DNA from: Enchytraeus crypticus
Lineage: Eukaryota; Annelida; Clitellata; Enchytraeida; Enchytraeidae
Direction of reading: 5' to 3'
Assembly (NCBI GenBank): GCA_905160935.1
Contig: CAJHZI010000422.1
Location: 297,001-361,000 of the forward strand
Length of the DNA: 64,000 nucleotides
Shown: piece by piece, positions 1 to 32,489 of the stretch
How positions within the stretch are numbered: the first letter of the stretch is position 1
Layout of the letters: every line of letters begins with the position of its first letter
Notes under the pieces: generated by a model
What the model was told of the DNA's origin: nothing
What the model saw: only the letters and a program-made list of their open reading frames with translations
Databases searched by the model: none
Position numbers and translations under genes: made by a program

Positions 1-52
1 TTAACGGGTGACTGACTACATCTTATTTATAGACAACAGCAACACTGTTACC

Positions 53-3000
53 ATGCTGCTCTCAAGTCTCCTACTCTTTAGTATCATCCACTGTCACAGC
101 GCCAGTGCTACCAATGACTGGCAGAAAACTGATGAGATAAATATCAAAGACCTTGACCTTTCCGATCACGTGATCTCACGGGATTACCCCGGATCACTCG
201 CCGATGAGACTCGTAGAGAAGTTTTCCAGGTGGAAGGTGGAGAACATCGAAGACGTGGTGGAAAGAACCGGAGCAGAGGACAGCGGCAAGTAAAAAGCGA
301 CGATCTCTATCAGAACACTGACGTCATAGCAGACAGCCAGTCAAATCCCTATGAGGCCAGACTCGCAAACAATGACGTCATGATGCAAGACGGCGTCCGA
401 ATGAACAACGACGTAGCACGCGAGAGTGACATCGTGTTGAGAAATGACGTCAAGCAGCGAGATGACGTCATAGACAAGTATGACGTCACTGATGACTGTC
501 TCGTGAGCCCTGCTGACTACCTGTGGGCCAGACAGCTGATCCAGTCAGCGAGGTCAAATAGGTCGAGTGTTCATCTGTTGCGCTATGAGCTCCTGCCACA
601 GCTGGAAGAGACCGCCTCAGAGTTGGGAGATTTCAAGAGGGACAACAGCACGCCCTACTATAGGCCTCAGGTCTGGTTCAGAACCTTCTCCAAGCACGGG
701 CAGCTACTGCTCTCACTGCCTTTCTCATACGAGGCGCTATCACTCAATCTACTAGGTAAGCTACTTTATTATCACTTTCTCAATCTACTAGGCAAACTAC
801 TTTATTATCACTTTCTCAATCTACTAGGTAAACTGATTTATTATCACTTTCTCAATCTACTAGGTATACTACTTTATTATCTCTGCTCTACTAGATAATC
901 TCCCTCAAGCTACTCGGTTAGCTTGTGTGTTATCTCTTCTCTACTAGATAATCTCCCTCAATCTACTCGGTTAGCTTGTGTGTTATCTGTTCTCTACTTG
1001 ATAATCTCCCTCAAGCTACTCGGTTAGCTTGTGTGTTATCTCTTCTCTACTAGATAATCTCCCTCAATCTACTCGGTTAGCTTGTGTGTTATCTGTTCTC
1101 TACTTGATAATCTCCCTCAAGCTACTCGGTTAGCTTGTGTGTTATCTCTTCTCTACTAGATAATCTCCCTCAATCTACTCGGTTAGCTTGCTGTTATCTG
1201 TTCTCTACAATCTACTGGATTAGCTTTTGTGTTATCTCTTCTCTAGACATGTTCTCCCTCAATCTACTCGGTTAGCTTGTGTGTTATCTGTTCTCTACTT
1301 GGTAATCTCCATCAATCTACTAGGTTAGCTTGTGTGTTATCTGTTCTCTGCTAGGCGCTCTTCTTCAATCTACTGGATTAGCTTTTGTGTTATCTCTTCT
1401 CTAGACATGTTCTTCCTCAATCTGCTAGGTTAGCCTATGTGTTATCACTTCTCTACTGATTGATTGATTGATTGACTAACTAGCTGATTGATTGATTAAT
1501 TAGGAGCAGGCATGAAGCGAGTCACAGTGAAGATGATAGACTCCAGGCCTGGGTGTTTCAGACAGCTGTCGCACGCTGATCAGGTGAGAGCAATGAGGCG
1601 AATGCTCATTCATGACTTCGTGGATGTCAGTTCGCCGCAGTTTATAAAGAGCGAGCAACAACAACAAGAGCTGGCCTGGCTAGTTAATGATAACGACCTC
1701 TGTAGTCAGGTTTGTTTTAGAATTTCTGCTGTTTTTTGCAGTTCTAGAATCTAAATTTTAAGTACAATAAGTGATAGACTGGTGTCCTTAGTTTGCATTG
1801 CACTAAATCAAAGAGATTTAAGTCATTAAATGAGTTTATATTCATTGGTGTGTTACCGTTGATAGTCAAGGGTAACAAAATAATCACGAAAATAAGAAAA
1901 CAACGAGAAACTATTAAAAAGCATAAAAATAAAAGTTGAAAATAGGGAATTATTAATATGTAGGCCTAACGTCATTAAAGTCTGCAGAACGAGGTTGGTG
2001 CTATAGAGAAATCAAGCACCTGCAACAAAGCAACTCAAAGCAACAATGTGTTGTTTGTTCCAGTTATTATTTATATGCCGCAATATTAATATGTGCATGG
2101 TTCAAATCTTAGGCTCGCCTGTCACTGACATTGCTTTCGAGTGAGCAAACTGACGTTAACATTAAGTGACGTCTTACCAGCTTTTATTAATCGCATGAAA
2201 CTACTGTATCACTACCTGTTATTTACACGTACACTAACTACTATCTATTTACACTTCTATCTCTATGACGTCCCTGACATCATTATTATTTGAGGAAACG
2301 GACGCTAAACCTTTAGTATTTATATTTTACGCTAATATTTGTTAAATCTATTTTCAGATAATTCAGGTGAAAGGAGATTCGGGAAAGTTCACAGTCGAGT
2401 GTTGTCATCACCACCCGGTATCCAAGCAACAGATCTGTTCTGACGTCACGCCTGACGTCATCATGCGCATAGTCTACGCCCTGCTGGGGGTGGTGAGGGT
2501 AGTGGTCTTGCTGTTTGGACCTCTCGCTCTCCACAGGCTCGTGTTCGGTTCCTCCTCATCCTCTAAATCCAGCTACACCATTCCACTCGAATCCGACCTC
2601 CAGAAAACCATCCTCGTGAAGAGAATCAAGGTGGAAGAGGGAATCAGAGACCTGGAAGGACCGGAGTGCGGGCAAAGACGCCGGGACATGAAGCGATTCA
2701 GAGAGTTTCGTCAGCTCGTCAAGTCGATCCCATCCGATGAAATAGTGACGATCAACTTCAAGAGACTTGATGTGACAGTGGAGGAGAGGTTGTTGTTGTC
2801 AGAGAGTTGTGCTCCAGTTGGGTTGCTCTCTCTCATCCACGACACTCTCATCAATTGCTGCCTCGCCAGACTCGAGCCTCTGAGATCTTGTTGTCATCAG
2901 AGCATCTGCGGCAGCTGGTCGCCTAGGTTCCTCTGGGTTCCTCTGAAGAAGAGATCATCAGATTGCAATGAGTCCTGTAGAGAAACTTGCGGGTGGTTGA

Positions 3001-5477
3001 CCTTGTTCAACTGTATTGGCTACGTCTTCTTCGTGCTGCTGCTACCTCTCCCATACTACGTCAGACTCTGGTTCTTCTATCAGTTCGAGAAAGAGGAAAT
3101 GAAAGAGAGAAAGGATGCGCTGGACTTTAGAGATTTGGACTTCGCTATAGATCGTAATGTGTTCGAGTGGCTGGCACCAAAGCACGCTCTGGTAGTGTTG
3201 ACCTACGTCGTCTATATTCTCTCTTTCCTGCTGATCGGTGTTCTTAGGTTCTTCGACAGCGAGAGAGTGTCCGAAATATTCAGAGCTGGTATGGGTGACA
3301 TGAAGCGAGTCAAAGTCACTGAGTGCGTTAAGCTTCTACTCGCCCATGCGCTACTTCCACTGGAGAAGTTCGGATTGTTCGGAGTGCTCTGCGGAGCTGT
3401 CTACTGGCCTGTAGCCCTGCCTGTGTGCCTGGTTGTATCCCTGTTCTACTGTGTCCCAACTCTCTATCTCATCGGCAGGTTCATCGTCCCAGTTAGACCA
3501 GAATGTCTGCAGACGCGACCGTTACCTAGCAACGGTCACCATAACGATAGTCTATCTCATGGCGTCAGATCATTTGAAAGCTGTCTTCTGTTAGACAGGA
3601 TAAGTCCCGGCGAATACTCATCCGCGGTAACGAATAGTCCCGAAAGGAAGAAACCCGTAAAGCTGGCAAGACGTCGCTGTCACCTGAGCATCAAAAGTCT
3701 CCTGGAGATGTTTGGAAACTCTCTGATCGGTGTTGTCATAGTCGCCGCTCTTATCTCACTGATGATCCTCTACGCAGAGGCTGCCGGGGTTTTTCTAGAG
3801 GTGGCAGTGATGACAGTGCTCGGTGCTGTGCTGAACGCCGATAGAGTGGTCATCTACGTTGTACTGGTGATATGGTGTGCACTCTACGTGTTCTTAAGTC
3901 TACGCCTGACGTACAAGCGTTACGCAGATCTCAGCAGACAGATCTTTGGTCTCCTCACCGAACGCCTGTCTGCTATGATGGAGTTCTGTGGACTGACGAG
4001 GCATCATCAGGGCTCTGATCTCAACATGGCCTTCAAGTTCTTCTCCAATGAACAGCTGAGCAAGATCAGGGCTGAGAGCAGGTGTGAGCTCAATAACCTC
4101 TCACTTGTCGACGCTCTTACCACGAAGATAAGAGTGGAGAGACCATCAAGTGGAAGAAACAAGGTGGCGTCAGAGGTGGAAGATGAGAGAAGTAGTATAT
4201 CCACGGACAGTATAGAATACAACAACAACAAGCTTCACTGGAGGATCAGAGGACTGGTCCTGTTTGTCGATAAGAACAACGTCCAGAGGATTCCACGGGA
4301 ACTCTACCGCAGGATCTGTGAGGCACATCTTCCCGGATCTCCCGGATGTCCCACCCAAGCTCTCCTTAGAGCTCTGGGAAGAATCCTCCTGGCTCTCTCC
4401 TACATGTCCTTCCTCTTCTTCGCTCTGCACAAGTTCGCTGACCTGTACGATGTCTCTACGACCAATCAGACTCTGCTGGTGAGTGGACTGGGAAGCTTTC
4501 CTCTGATCATCTACTGGTTGCTCGTAGGTGTTAGAGGAAGCACTGGAGTCAACATGGCGGCTCTCCGGGTTGAATTGCAGAATATCATTCTGAGTTACAG
4601 TCGCAGTTGGCCAGTCCATGACTTATCTTTCACGCGCACGCTTGGAGGTCAGACCGCGTCGGATGAGGAAGGCGACGTCAACGCTGATGGGAACACCGAA
4701 GCCACAAGATCTCAGAGTGAGGATGTAACAGGAAGACCCGCACATCGCGGGAATGGAGACGTGCAGCAAGGAAATGGTCCGAGAAGACTTGGAAGATCAC
4801 GTCATGAAGCTCCGCAGCTCAACAGCGATCAGGTGGATCTGCTGATCACCATCAAAGATGAAGAGGAAGACCTAGATCAAGAGGACAACAGGCTAGCCGC
4901 TGAGAACATGAGATCAGACCATTCCTCCACGGCCAATCTCTATTCCAATCCTCTCAACAGAACCAGGATCTGTCAGCCTGGAGTGCAGGAAGAGAGACGT
5001 GATGGCTCGTGTGATGTAACAACGACTCTAATGAGCACACAGACAAACTACCCCAGAGCTGATTCCACTGGTGTCGTTGTGATAGAGAGGCCTGGTGGAT
5101 GCAGTCCTCTCGTGCTGGCCAATCTCTCCACGCAGACATCAGATCCAGATTTACATTTTGGATCAGTTTGGACTGAGAGTCAGCTGTGTGCTGGTGAATC
5201 CACACTAGCTGGACGCAGTGGCTCGGGATCAGGTGAGGGCACGAGGATGATGATGGGTGGTGAGGTTTCTTCTGATAACTATCAGACTTATGTCAAGCAA
5301 CTGGACGATGATAGGCTAAATCAGGCTCAGAGTATACCTGTGCGCATGTCATCGGGGGCTGCAGAGAACGACGTCACGGCGCTCCCTGCCACATCGGTCA
5401 GAGTGGAGACCGTGGATATGCCTTCACTGGCAGCTAGTGGTAACGCTGTGGACATCGCCAGTGAATCCGCTTTATAG
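53..5477 (+). CDS. Multi-pass membrane protein, uncharacterised invertebrate family (3 exons)
   Basis: Exons 53-755, 1510-1709 and 2358-5477 join in phase (1, then 0) to give about 1,340 residues, ending in TAG. The ATG at 53 is preferred over the one at 8 because it starts directly with a hydrophobic leader (MLLSSLLLFSII) typical of a signal peptide; a further upstream exon is possible because the window begins here. Residues 20-330 are hydrophilic and probably extracellular, rich in Asp-Val pairs, with cysteines close to the first membrane segment. Hydrophobic segments lie near residues 335-362, 516-543, 577-600, 639-679, 757-817, 974-995 and 1006-1027, making about nine or ten spans. The last 270 residues are acidic, Ser/Thr-rich and presumably cytoplasmic. 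From memory, phrases such as LPLPYYVRL, LHWRIRGLVLF, TNQTL and WPVHDLSF recur in unnamed mollusc and cnidarian proteins. DC-STAMP was considered and not supported. Function unknown. Confidence 0.75.
743..898 (+). repeat. 36-bp tandem repeat containing the exon 1 5' splice site
   Basis: Four copies start at 743, 779, 815 and 851. The first copy straddles the exon 1/intron 1 boundary (CTACTAG|GTAAGC) and the others repeat that junction as CTACTAG|G. The reading frame of exon 1 stays open through all copies to 898, so later donors would add 12 residues per unit. Confidence 0.9.
899..1440 (+). repeat. 53-bp minisatellite in intron 1
   Basis: About ten copies of a roughly 53-bp unit (CTCAATCTACTCGGTTAGCT and onward). 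The core resembles the exon 1 donor of the preceding 36-bp array, so this looks like an older, diverged expansion of the same junction. It ends in a TGAT microsatellite just before the exon 2 acceptor. Confidence 0.85.
2093..2192 (+). mobile_element. SINE family A, 5'-truncated copy
   Basis: Starts at the B-box-like GGTTCAAATC and continues through the shared body (CACTGACATTGCTTTCGAG, then GACGTTAACATTA) to CCAGCTTT. Lies in intron 2 of the membrane-protein gene. Confidence 0.8.
2266..2335 (+). mobile_element. L2-type LINE 3' tail fragment
   Basis: Matches the 3' end of the LINE at 49428-51063: GACGTCCCTGACATCAT, GAGGAAACGGACG, then TAAACCTTTAGT and an AT-rich tail. It lies about 20 bp upstream of the exon 3 acceptor of the membrane-protein gene. 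Confidence 0.75.
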
Positions 5478-5787
5478 TATTTGCTTTGATTACTTGCTTG
5501 TAGGTTTTTATACTTAGCTAATTATCGTTCGTGTTTACTATTTATGCCTCCATGATCGCAGTTATCTCTACAGCCTCTAGACTTTAAGTCTATCTGAAGT
5601 CACTGTGGACTTTAAGTCTATCTGAAGTCATTGTGGACTTTAAGTTAGAGTAAACATGTTTACTGTTTACCTGTTTACAGCCACTGTGGACTTTAAGTCT
5701 ATCTACATTCTACAGTCGTTGTGAATTTGCTGCATTGTATTTTCCAAGGCCCTTATTTCCTTTTCTTGATCACTGCACCAGCTGTAA

Positions 5788-5793
5788 AATAAA
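5788..5793 (+). terminator. Candidate poly(A) signal of the membrane-protein gene
   Basis: AATAAA about 310 nt after the stop codon. A second AATAAA sits at 6068-6073. Between stop and signal a 28-nt phrase (GGACTTTAAGTCTATCTGAAG) partly repeats three or four times at 5580-5710. Confidence 0.45.
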
Positions 5794-6120
5794 TTTTTCT
5801 ACTTTTGGCTAAATGAATGTTCATTCATTCGCTGACGATTTTGCTTTATAGATCAAAATATTATTTTATTTATTTAACAAAATATCTTTGCAATTAGTTT
5901 TTTGAATGTGAAGCAGTGCCTAATGACGAAATTTTGCTAAATTGTTGATGAGACAATTGATCACAACTTTTCAGAATTTTTGAAAGGCTCTCGGTTTTCT
6001 TGCAAGAGTCCAGCAGACGGACTTGATGCATTCAAATCACGCACTGCTGGTGTTGATATAATTAATTAATAAAGACTCGATCGCATTTATTACTGCTTGT
6101 GTTATTTATTTGCTATTGTT

Positions 6121-6163
6121 ATATCAACAATATGCAACAACCGTCATTGCATATTGTTGATAT
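6121..6163. repeat. Perfect 16-bp inverted repeat with 11-nt loop
   Basis: Left arm 6121-6136 (ATATCAACAATATGCA) is the exact reverse complement of 6148-6163. It may be a remnant of a small inverted-repeat transposon or a hairpin-forming site. No terminal duplications were seen. Confidence 0.85.
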
Positions 6164-6417
6164 GCAAAGTCTTTATCGTCATTTAATGACGACCAAGACG
6201 TAGAGTCGATATGTACGCTTTATTTATTATGTATATTGCTGTTGTATAAGTATTTCTAAAGACCAAGCCAACATTTTGCAAGTACAGTATTTTACAAGTA
6301 TATTTCGCTTTTAAGATAAAATATGTGCCAACTTTTCTGTTTCTATACTCAACGCTTAAAATAATGTGTGAATAAAATGTGCTATTTTCAATTTCAGTGA
6401 GAGTGATTTTTCACTTC

Positions 6418-6420
6418 CAT

Positions 6421-6477
<57 letters not shown>

Positions 6478-6490
6478 CGCTCTCTTTCTT

Positions 6491-6523
<33 letters not shown>

Positions 6524-6530
6524 TCAGTTC
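6418..6530 (+). repeat. CT microsatellite followed by a shared 40-bp box
   Basis: A long (CT)n tract is followed at about 6531-6560 by CACTGCCAAGTGGCAGG, resembling boxes that follow CT tracts near 33155 and 26780. It appears to be part of a dispersed repeat. Confidence 0.6.
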
Positions 6531-6944
6531 ACTGCCAAGTGGCAGGTTCAAGGTATACATGTATATATTCAAATCAAAGTCTGCTTTCTCGCTCCATAAG
6601 AGCACTCCTTAGATAAACAAGTTAATCCCTTCACAAAGTCCATGCCTTATCCATACCTTATGAAGCCTATAGCACGGGAAAAGTATGGCCTCGAAACATT
6701 TAATCACGAGAAGGAAGACCGCGTGTTGGTAAAAGCTTAGGAAGGAAAAATCCCAGGGTGATGGAAGGTTATTCTTAAATCCGCGCCGGATGCAATTTGA
6801 TGCGCTATCAAAAGGCAACGATTACCATGGAGAACCATGGAGAGGAAGGAGGAAATGGGTCTTAAACAAGCATCTGTGCTTCCTGATCCATTTAGAATGT
6901 CTAAGTAGCGTAGGGGTAACGTCATGAAGTTTTAAATGACAAAT

Positions 6945-7130
6945 CCTGGGGTGAATTGAACCCTCGTGGGTTCGAATCCCGGCCGCGCTGATCTGAGAGT
7001 AAAATCTCGGACATTCACTGAACTGGTTAAATGGAAAATGGTCTAAATTGCCTAACGGTTTAAACATGTGGTAATAAAAGTGATAGATATCAACATAGTT
7101 GATTATTCACTACAATGCGTGTTTACTTTT
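6945..7130 (+). mobile_element. SINE family E (tRNA-like B box)
   Basis: Contains a perfect pol III B box, GGTTCGAATCC, at 6969-6979, followed by CGCGCTGATCTGAGAGTAAA and a body ending near TTTAAACATGTGGTAATAAA. A second copy of the same body lies at 45468-45625. The B box in a short interspersed copy suggests a tRNA-derived SINE; the left end is not well defined. Confidence 0.6.
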
Positions 7131-7914
7131 TTTTTTACCTAGTGTGCCGTTATTTTAATGCTGCATCTTTTATGGTAACATTGTTGGTGTTTATTTACCT
7201 TTCTTGATTCTCAATAATAGCAGCACAAAATCTCGATCGCTACATCATCTCAAAACGCATTTGTAGTCAAAATGTAATTATTTAGAGACATTATTTACAC
7301 CATTTGAGTAAGTCCATTAAATCTATTAATATGTTAAATTTGTTTAGTTAATAATTGAAGATATTTTACGTCCCAGCGGATCAGAGATATTCGATGAGCA
7401 CGAGCTGGAGTTAAATACTGCTTTTGTTTTTTTCGGAGATTTTAATAATAAATTCTACGAAAATGTTAATAAGAGTTTATTATTAGAGCGTATGAAAAAA
7501 CGTTCATGCGAAAAACAATCATGAAATTGTAGTAAAATAAAGAAGACTACTGGGCACTGTAAGGCTCAAATTTAAAAAAAAATATGGCGATCTGGCCAAC
7601 GCAGACCCTGAAATACATAATATAGTTATGATATGTCACAGTTCAGAAAATCCACTGGTTGTAAATTTTAGAATTAAATAGAAACAAATCAAACTTACTC
7701 AGTGATTTCAATATACGTGGGTTATTCAATATTTATCTCTTCAGATTTTTTACTAGGTATATTAGAACGTAATTATTTAATTATTGTGGGAATGGGCGAC
7801 CTACTCAGAGCATTGAGGCCAACGTTTTTATTATATCATAACGTAGGCCCAATAACTTTGGAGGTATGAACTAGTCACAAACTGTTGAACCTTGATAACT
7901 GTTGAGTTGATGAT

Positions 7915-7977
7915 GAGGGGACGTCCCTGACATCATCCCTGTATGAAAAAACGGATGTTAAACCTTTATTATTATTA

Positions 7978-8012
<35 letters not shown>
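7915..8012 (+). mobile_element. L2-type LINE 3' tail with (ATT)n
   Basis: GGGGACGTCCCTGACATCAT, then ACGGATGTTAAACC and an ATT microsatellite tail. It is the same 3' end as the LINE at 49428-51063, in either an extreme 5' truncation or a SINE that borrows that tail. Confidence 0.75.
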
Positions 8013-8504
8013 CTGTTATCATAGCTTAACGCAAGCCTAACAACTTAGGAACTATGAACTAGAGTCTCATACACTGATGTCGGTAATATCGAAGAGTATG
8101 TAGTATGTGTACTGAATGCTAAAACAATAAGTGAAAATTTCTTTTAATTACTAAAGTAAATATTATTATATTTACTTAAAAATTAGTTAGTTACAACTAA
8201 AACTACTGTATAGAACTTTGCTATTATATCCCTTGTTGAATATTGCTTCTGAGTTTTGATCCGAGCTTGAAACTATTTACGTGACCTTTCTGAACTGATA
8301 AAAGCTGTAAAAGATGTGATTAGTTAATTACTTTAATCATTTTTAACTTTCCCGTAGTTCTATAATCACTGTGTAAAGTTTTAGAGGGTTTATGTGATGA
8401 TAAATATTCTGTTATTGACAGATCTATAGTATATTTATTGTATCAAAAAGAACTAATTTTCTATTCAACATTGTCATGACCATCTATCAGGATTATCATT
8501 CGAG

Positions 8505-28379
<19,875 letters not shown>

Positions 28380-28494
28380 TGAGTATTCTACACAACCTAT
28401 GTGATGAGCATTCTACACAGCTCTATGTGATGAGCATTCTACACAACTCGATGTGATGAGCATTCTACACAACTCTATGTTCATCTGAGAATTT

Positions 28495-28500
28495 AATAAA
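28495..28500 (+). terminator. Candidate poly(A) signal of SLK
   Basis: AATAAA 116 nt after TGA, with another at 28768-28773. The 3' region also holds repeats of GATGAGCATTCTACACAAC (28380-28470) and seven copies of AAAGGTTGCCTAGAGTTGTT (28500-28620). Confidence 0.5.
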
Positions 28501-29177
28501 GGTGATTAAAGGTTGCCTAGAGTTGTTAAAGGTTGCCTAGAGTTGTTAAAGGTTGCCTAGAGTTATTAGAGGTTGCCTAGAGTTGTTAAAGATTGCCTAG
28601 AGTTGTTAAAGGTTGACTAGTGTTGTTAAAGTTCACTTAGGGTGTGAATTAAGTATTTGCTTTGCATTTGATCGCTGAGTTGTAGAATAGTAAGGCATTC
28701 CAGTGTGGTTGACATTGAGTAGATGATGATGATGTGATAGCTGAGTTGTTGTTACTGCAGTGTATTTAATAAAACCTTGCTCCTGTTTATAAGTGGAATA
28801 CAGAACAGAGGTCAACTAATAAATTATCTATTTCTCTTCCTGAATTTCAATAAGATTTCTCTGTTGAGAGATTTCTATGAAATCTAAAATTTGTTTTAGT
28901 AAGTTTAACAGCAAAGATATCGATACTTTTTTAAATTAAAGTCTGGTTAATCTTTCATAGCTTCTTTTATTGGTATGAGACACATTCTTAATTGAATTTT
29001 ACATTGCTATGCTCGTCTTTTGGTAATTAGCGTGGCTTGTACTCATCTGGTCTTATAAAACTAAAGTTTTGCTTTGTTTGTCTTGCGCCTATTTACTTTA
29101 ATAGCCGTAGTGTTTTGAGTTAAACGTTATTAACTATACAATTCCATGTTGTCATGGCTTCATTTATGTTGCATGTA

Positions 29178-29242
29178 GACGATTGGTCTAGTGGTAAAAC
29201 GACCGGCTCAGTTAAACTAGACACGGGTTCAAGTATTGGCAA
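29178..29242 (+). other. tRNA-like fragment (not a functional tRNA)
   Basis: GATTGGTCTAGTGGTAAAAC fits an A box and CACGGGTTCAAGT resembles a B box about 35 nt on. The acceptor stem does not pair, so this is a tRNA relic or SINE head. Confidence 0.4.
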
Positions 29243-29594
29243 GAACTTTACTGTAGACTCTGCTGTATATACTCATGTAGCTGTAGACAATCTCGTAATC
29301 TTGTCTAATCGTAGCTTATCTGTTTGAATTGCTCTGAGTTGCCTATTATAATTGTTGTTGTTGTTGTTGTTATCTGGCTGAGCTATGTGGCATTGTCGTC
29401 TAAGTGCCTGAAGTCCACAGGCACAAATTTTTGGCCCTCCAGTCACTGATGGTGACTTAGGCCACTAAGCGTGAGAGCTGGTGAAGATGTAAGACTAGAA
29501 GAAGAAATATCTCTCTTAACGGCTTGTCATGTTAACGCAATGTTACGTTGTAATCTCGTTCAGATATTCTTCCACATAGATCTGTGTTTACGTG

Positions 29595-29812
29595 CACTTT
29601 CTTAACTAGCTTGTATTACTATTAGCTAGCATTGACTAGCTTGTATTGCTATTAGCTAGCATTGACTAGCTTGTATTGCTATTAGCTAGCATTGACTAGC
29701 TTGTATTGATATTAGCTAGCATTGACTAGCTTGTATTGCTATTAGCTAGCATTGACTAGCTTGTATTGCTATTAGCTAGCATTGACTAGCTTGTATTGCT
29801 ATTCTATTAACT
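29595..29812 (+). repeat. 30-bp minisatellite (ACTAGCTTGTATTGCTATTAGCTAGCATTG)
   Basis: Seven nearly identical copies of a 30-bp unit beginning ACTAGCTTGTATTGC and containing TTAGCTAGCATTG. The ends are self-complementary (AGCTAG). Confidence 0.93.
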
Positions 29813-32138
29813 AGTTAGCGAGACATTTTAATACCTAGACATTCGGTTGATGTGTTAATATTTTGAGATGTGAAGCGTTTATTTTCTCTACAACTTGTGT
29901 TCATTGATTGATCAACAGCTGTGTGTGTACTCTCTATCTCGCTCACTGTCTTGCGCTGATTTACTGTAAATATTGAATTTTAACGTCCGCTGTGAAGCTT
30001 CGGTACTGATTGGAGACACCAGTAGACGACTTGCTAAAGGCTGCAATTTATGACGTATTTCCTTTCTGTGTATTTGATGTGATATCGCTTTCAGAGCATA
30101 TTTTATAGGATATTGTAATTTTATATAAGAATATAGATAGATTTATGAATAGAGAAAGAAACAACGAGTGAGAGTGATAGAGAGAGAGAGAGTGAGAGAG
30201 AATGAGAGAGAGGGAGAGAGAGATACATTTAGCCTAATTGAGAGTATATTTCTCCCATGTATTCTAGACTGTGCACGTAACATCGCCCTTCTTGCAATGT
30301 TTCGATTTTATTTCAAGTTACCCTAGTCAATTACTAATTACCATGTTCTTATTACTGTTCTGTTAAATTATGACTACTAGATGATTGACAGTTTTGTTGC
30401 TAAATTAATTAAATTATTTAGTAAGATTAGAATAAGTATATGATTTTCTTTTTTATTTGTTGTTGTATGTTATAATTATTGATAAAGTAATAATTTTATT
30501 GGTTAAGTGATTGATTATTTGATTGTTTGATAGTCAAACAAGCATGCAGGCAATGGATCAGTAAATGACCCATTGCTTTCACGCTTGTTCCATTGATTGG
30601 TTGATTGCTGGTAAGTAGATATCAGTGCACTGGTTACGCTGCAATTAAGCTTGCGATAAGGTTTGTGATTGATTGGTTGATTGATTGATTAATAAGGTAG
30701 CTACTTTTAAACTTTTATTGATTCTTGCTTCACTGTAGTCTCAATAGATAACTTTTACGAACGATAAATCAAAAATCTTGACATTTTCCTTCATCATAAT
30801 TCTCTATCTACCTCCCTTATTTCGTCTTGTTTCAGATAATCTGTAAAGTTTTGTAAGTGAAATTGTCAACTAAACGCCTTTTTCTTTATTTGCCACTTTC
30901 ACCTCATTAGTAATATGCATGTTAGTGGAATTGATTTTTGTATACCTTTTACTGTGCAAATTTATTAAATAATGACGGAATCTCTTGTTTTATATTCCTG
31001 GCGGAAGATTTTAATGAATTGTCTGTCTGGACATTTGAGTTGTTGCTTGAATCAGCATGTCGAGACGGATAAGATCTCATTACACGACGCACGATATTAC
31101 ACTTGTTTGTATTGCCATTAGTTTTTGCGTTGAGATAGATAAGAAATCATCAGACTAGCTAAACCTGTTTACATTGACATTGGTTGTTTATATTGTAAAT
31201 ATGAAGTATCTGCAAGAATCTGATTTCGTATTCTCTGTTTATACTCAAAGATTGGTGGATCTTTAGATGTCAACAAACGAACAGCTGTTGCTTCCTGACC
31301 AATCACGCTCCAGTATTCCAGTGTGTTCTCTTAGTCACGTGCACGTGATAATCCTAAAATATTGCTTTTATTTCTAACGCCTCTAATTACTTCTTCTTTT
31401 GTTGCGCTCACTTATTTGGACCTCAATCTGAAGATTGAAAAGAAAATGTAAAATCATATTAGATTTTACATTTCTCGCTGAAAGAAAATCGTATCTGTCT
31501 AACACCCTTTAACTTCGTGCACTTCTGATAAAGTGAGTGACTTTACGGCTTTTATTTAATTCTAATCGTTGACTAGAGCCTAGTTAAACAGTAGTTGTGT
31601 TGATAATGTAGTTACCCGCGTAACGTAATGATAGTGTATGTACTGTAGAATGTCTGTGACTGCGCAATTAAACTCAGTATCGTTCTAGTGAAATGCTTTC
31701 TGTAGCGTTCAACGTTCAGTGCAAATAATACCGTACAGCCTGTACGTTCTGTAGTAAACAGTAAAGTAAAAGTAAATACAATATAGTAATCTTATCCTCT
31801 CTAGCTTGACACATATATGCGAGAAGGTTACCTTCTTCAGTTCTTTCTTAGTCGCTTCTTACTATACATGCAGTTAACAGTATACTGCATACAGAGCACG
31901 GCGACCGGACATAGCACGGGCGCGCGTGTTGAGTTTGTCATTATAGTTATTCTAATATAGATACATAACAACACTGTCATATAAATACACTTAATATATA
32001 CGATGAGCATTTAGCTTTATTTTCTCAGCCAAAAGCACTCTCAGCGACGAGCCTAACACAAAGTGTTAGTTACTACACATGTATACACATTACGATATGA
32101 CTTCCATACTTTGATATATGCATAATAAGGTTTATATG

Positions 32139-32421
32139 CCCCGTGTTTTGTCCGGGTTGTTTGAAGAATTGACCAACCGGTGACTGCATGTGTCGAAGAA
32201 GACGACTAAAGCACTAAGATCCATACCAACGTCAGAAAGGGCATTCGGTTGGTGAGCGCCTAGGCTCCAGTAATTGCTTCACATATTTAAACGAATGGAA
32301 AAGTCTCAAATAGGGGATAGACTGATGATATGATGTAGGACAGAGAGGATTTGAGACAGTCCATTCGTATCCCGAACCTGGTTGCACTGGGATTCAATGG
32401 AAGATGATGATGATGATGAAG
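32139..32421 (+). mobile_element. SINE-like family B, longest type
   Basis: CCCCGTGTTTTGTCCGGG to a (GAT)n tail, including the central GTAGGACAGAGAGGATTTGA segment found also at 61259 but absent from the shorter copies. Confidence 0.82.
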
Positions 32422-32489
32422 GTTAACATTACAATGATGGTAAACACATTTATATTATTCAATAAAAGTAAACTGTATGGCCAAGTAGA

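Larger units (their letters stand above)
5794..8504. other. Spacer between the membrane-protein gene and SLK
   Basis: No supported gene. It holds a perfect hairpin (6121-6163), a CT microsatellite (6418-6530), a SINE of family E (about 6945-7085), a LINE tail (7915-8010) and otherwise AT-rich unique sequence. The SLK promoter and any 5' UTR exon must lie here, but I see no clear promoter element. Confidence 0.6.

Noticed and set aside
53-5477. Assignment of the membrane protein to the DC-STAMP (DCST1/DCST2) family
   Set aside because: The number of membrane spans is similar, but I could not find the cysteine-rich DC-STAMP signature or a matching RING-like tail.
29178-29242. Functional tRNA gene
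   Set aside because: A and B boxes are approximate and the acceptor stem does not pair.
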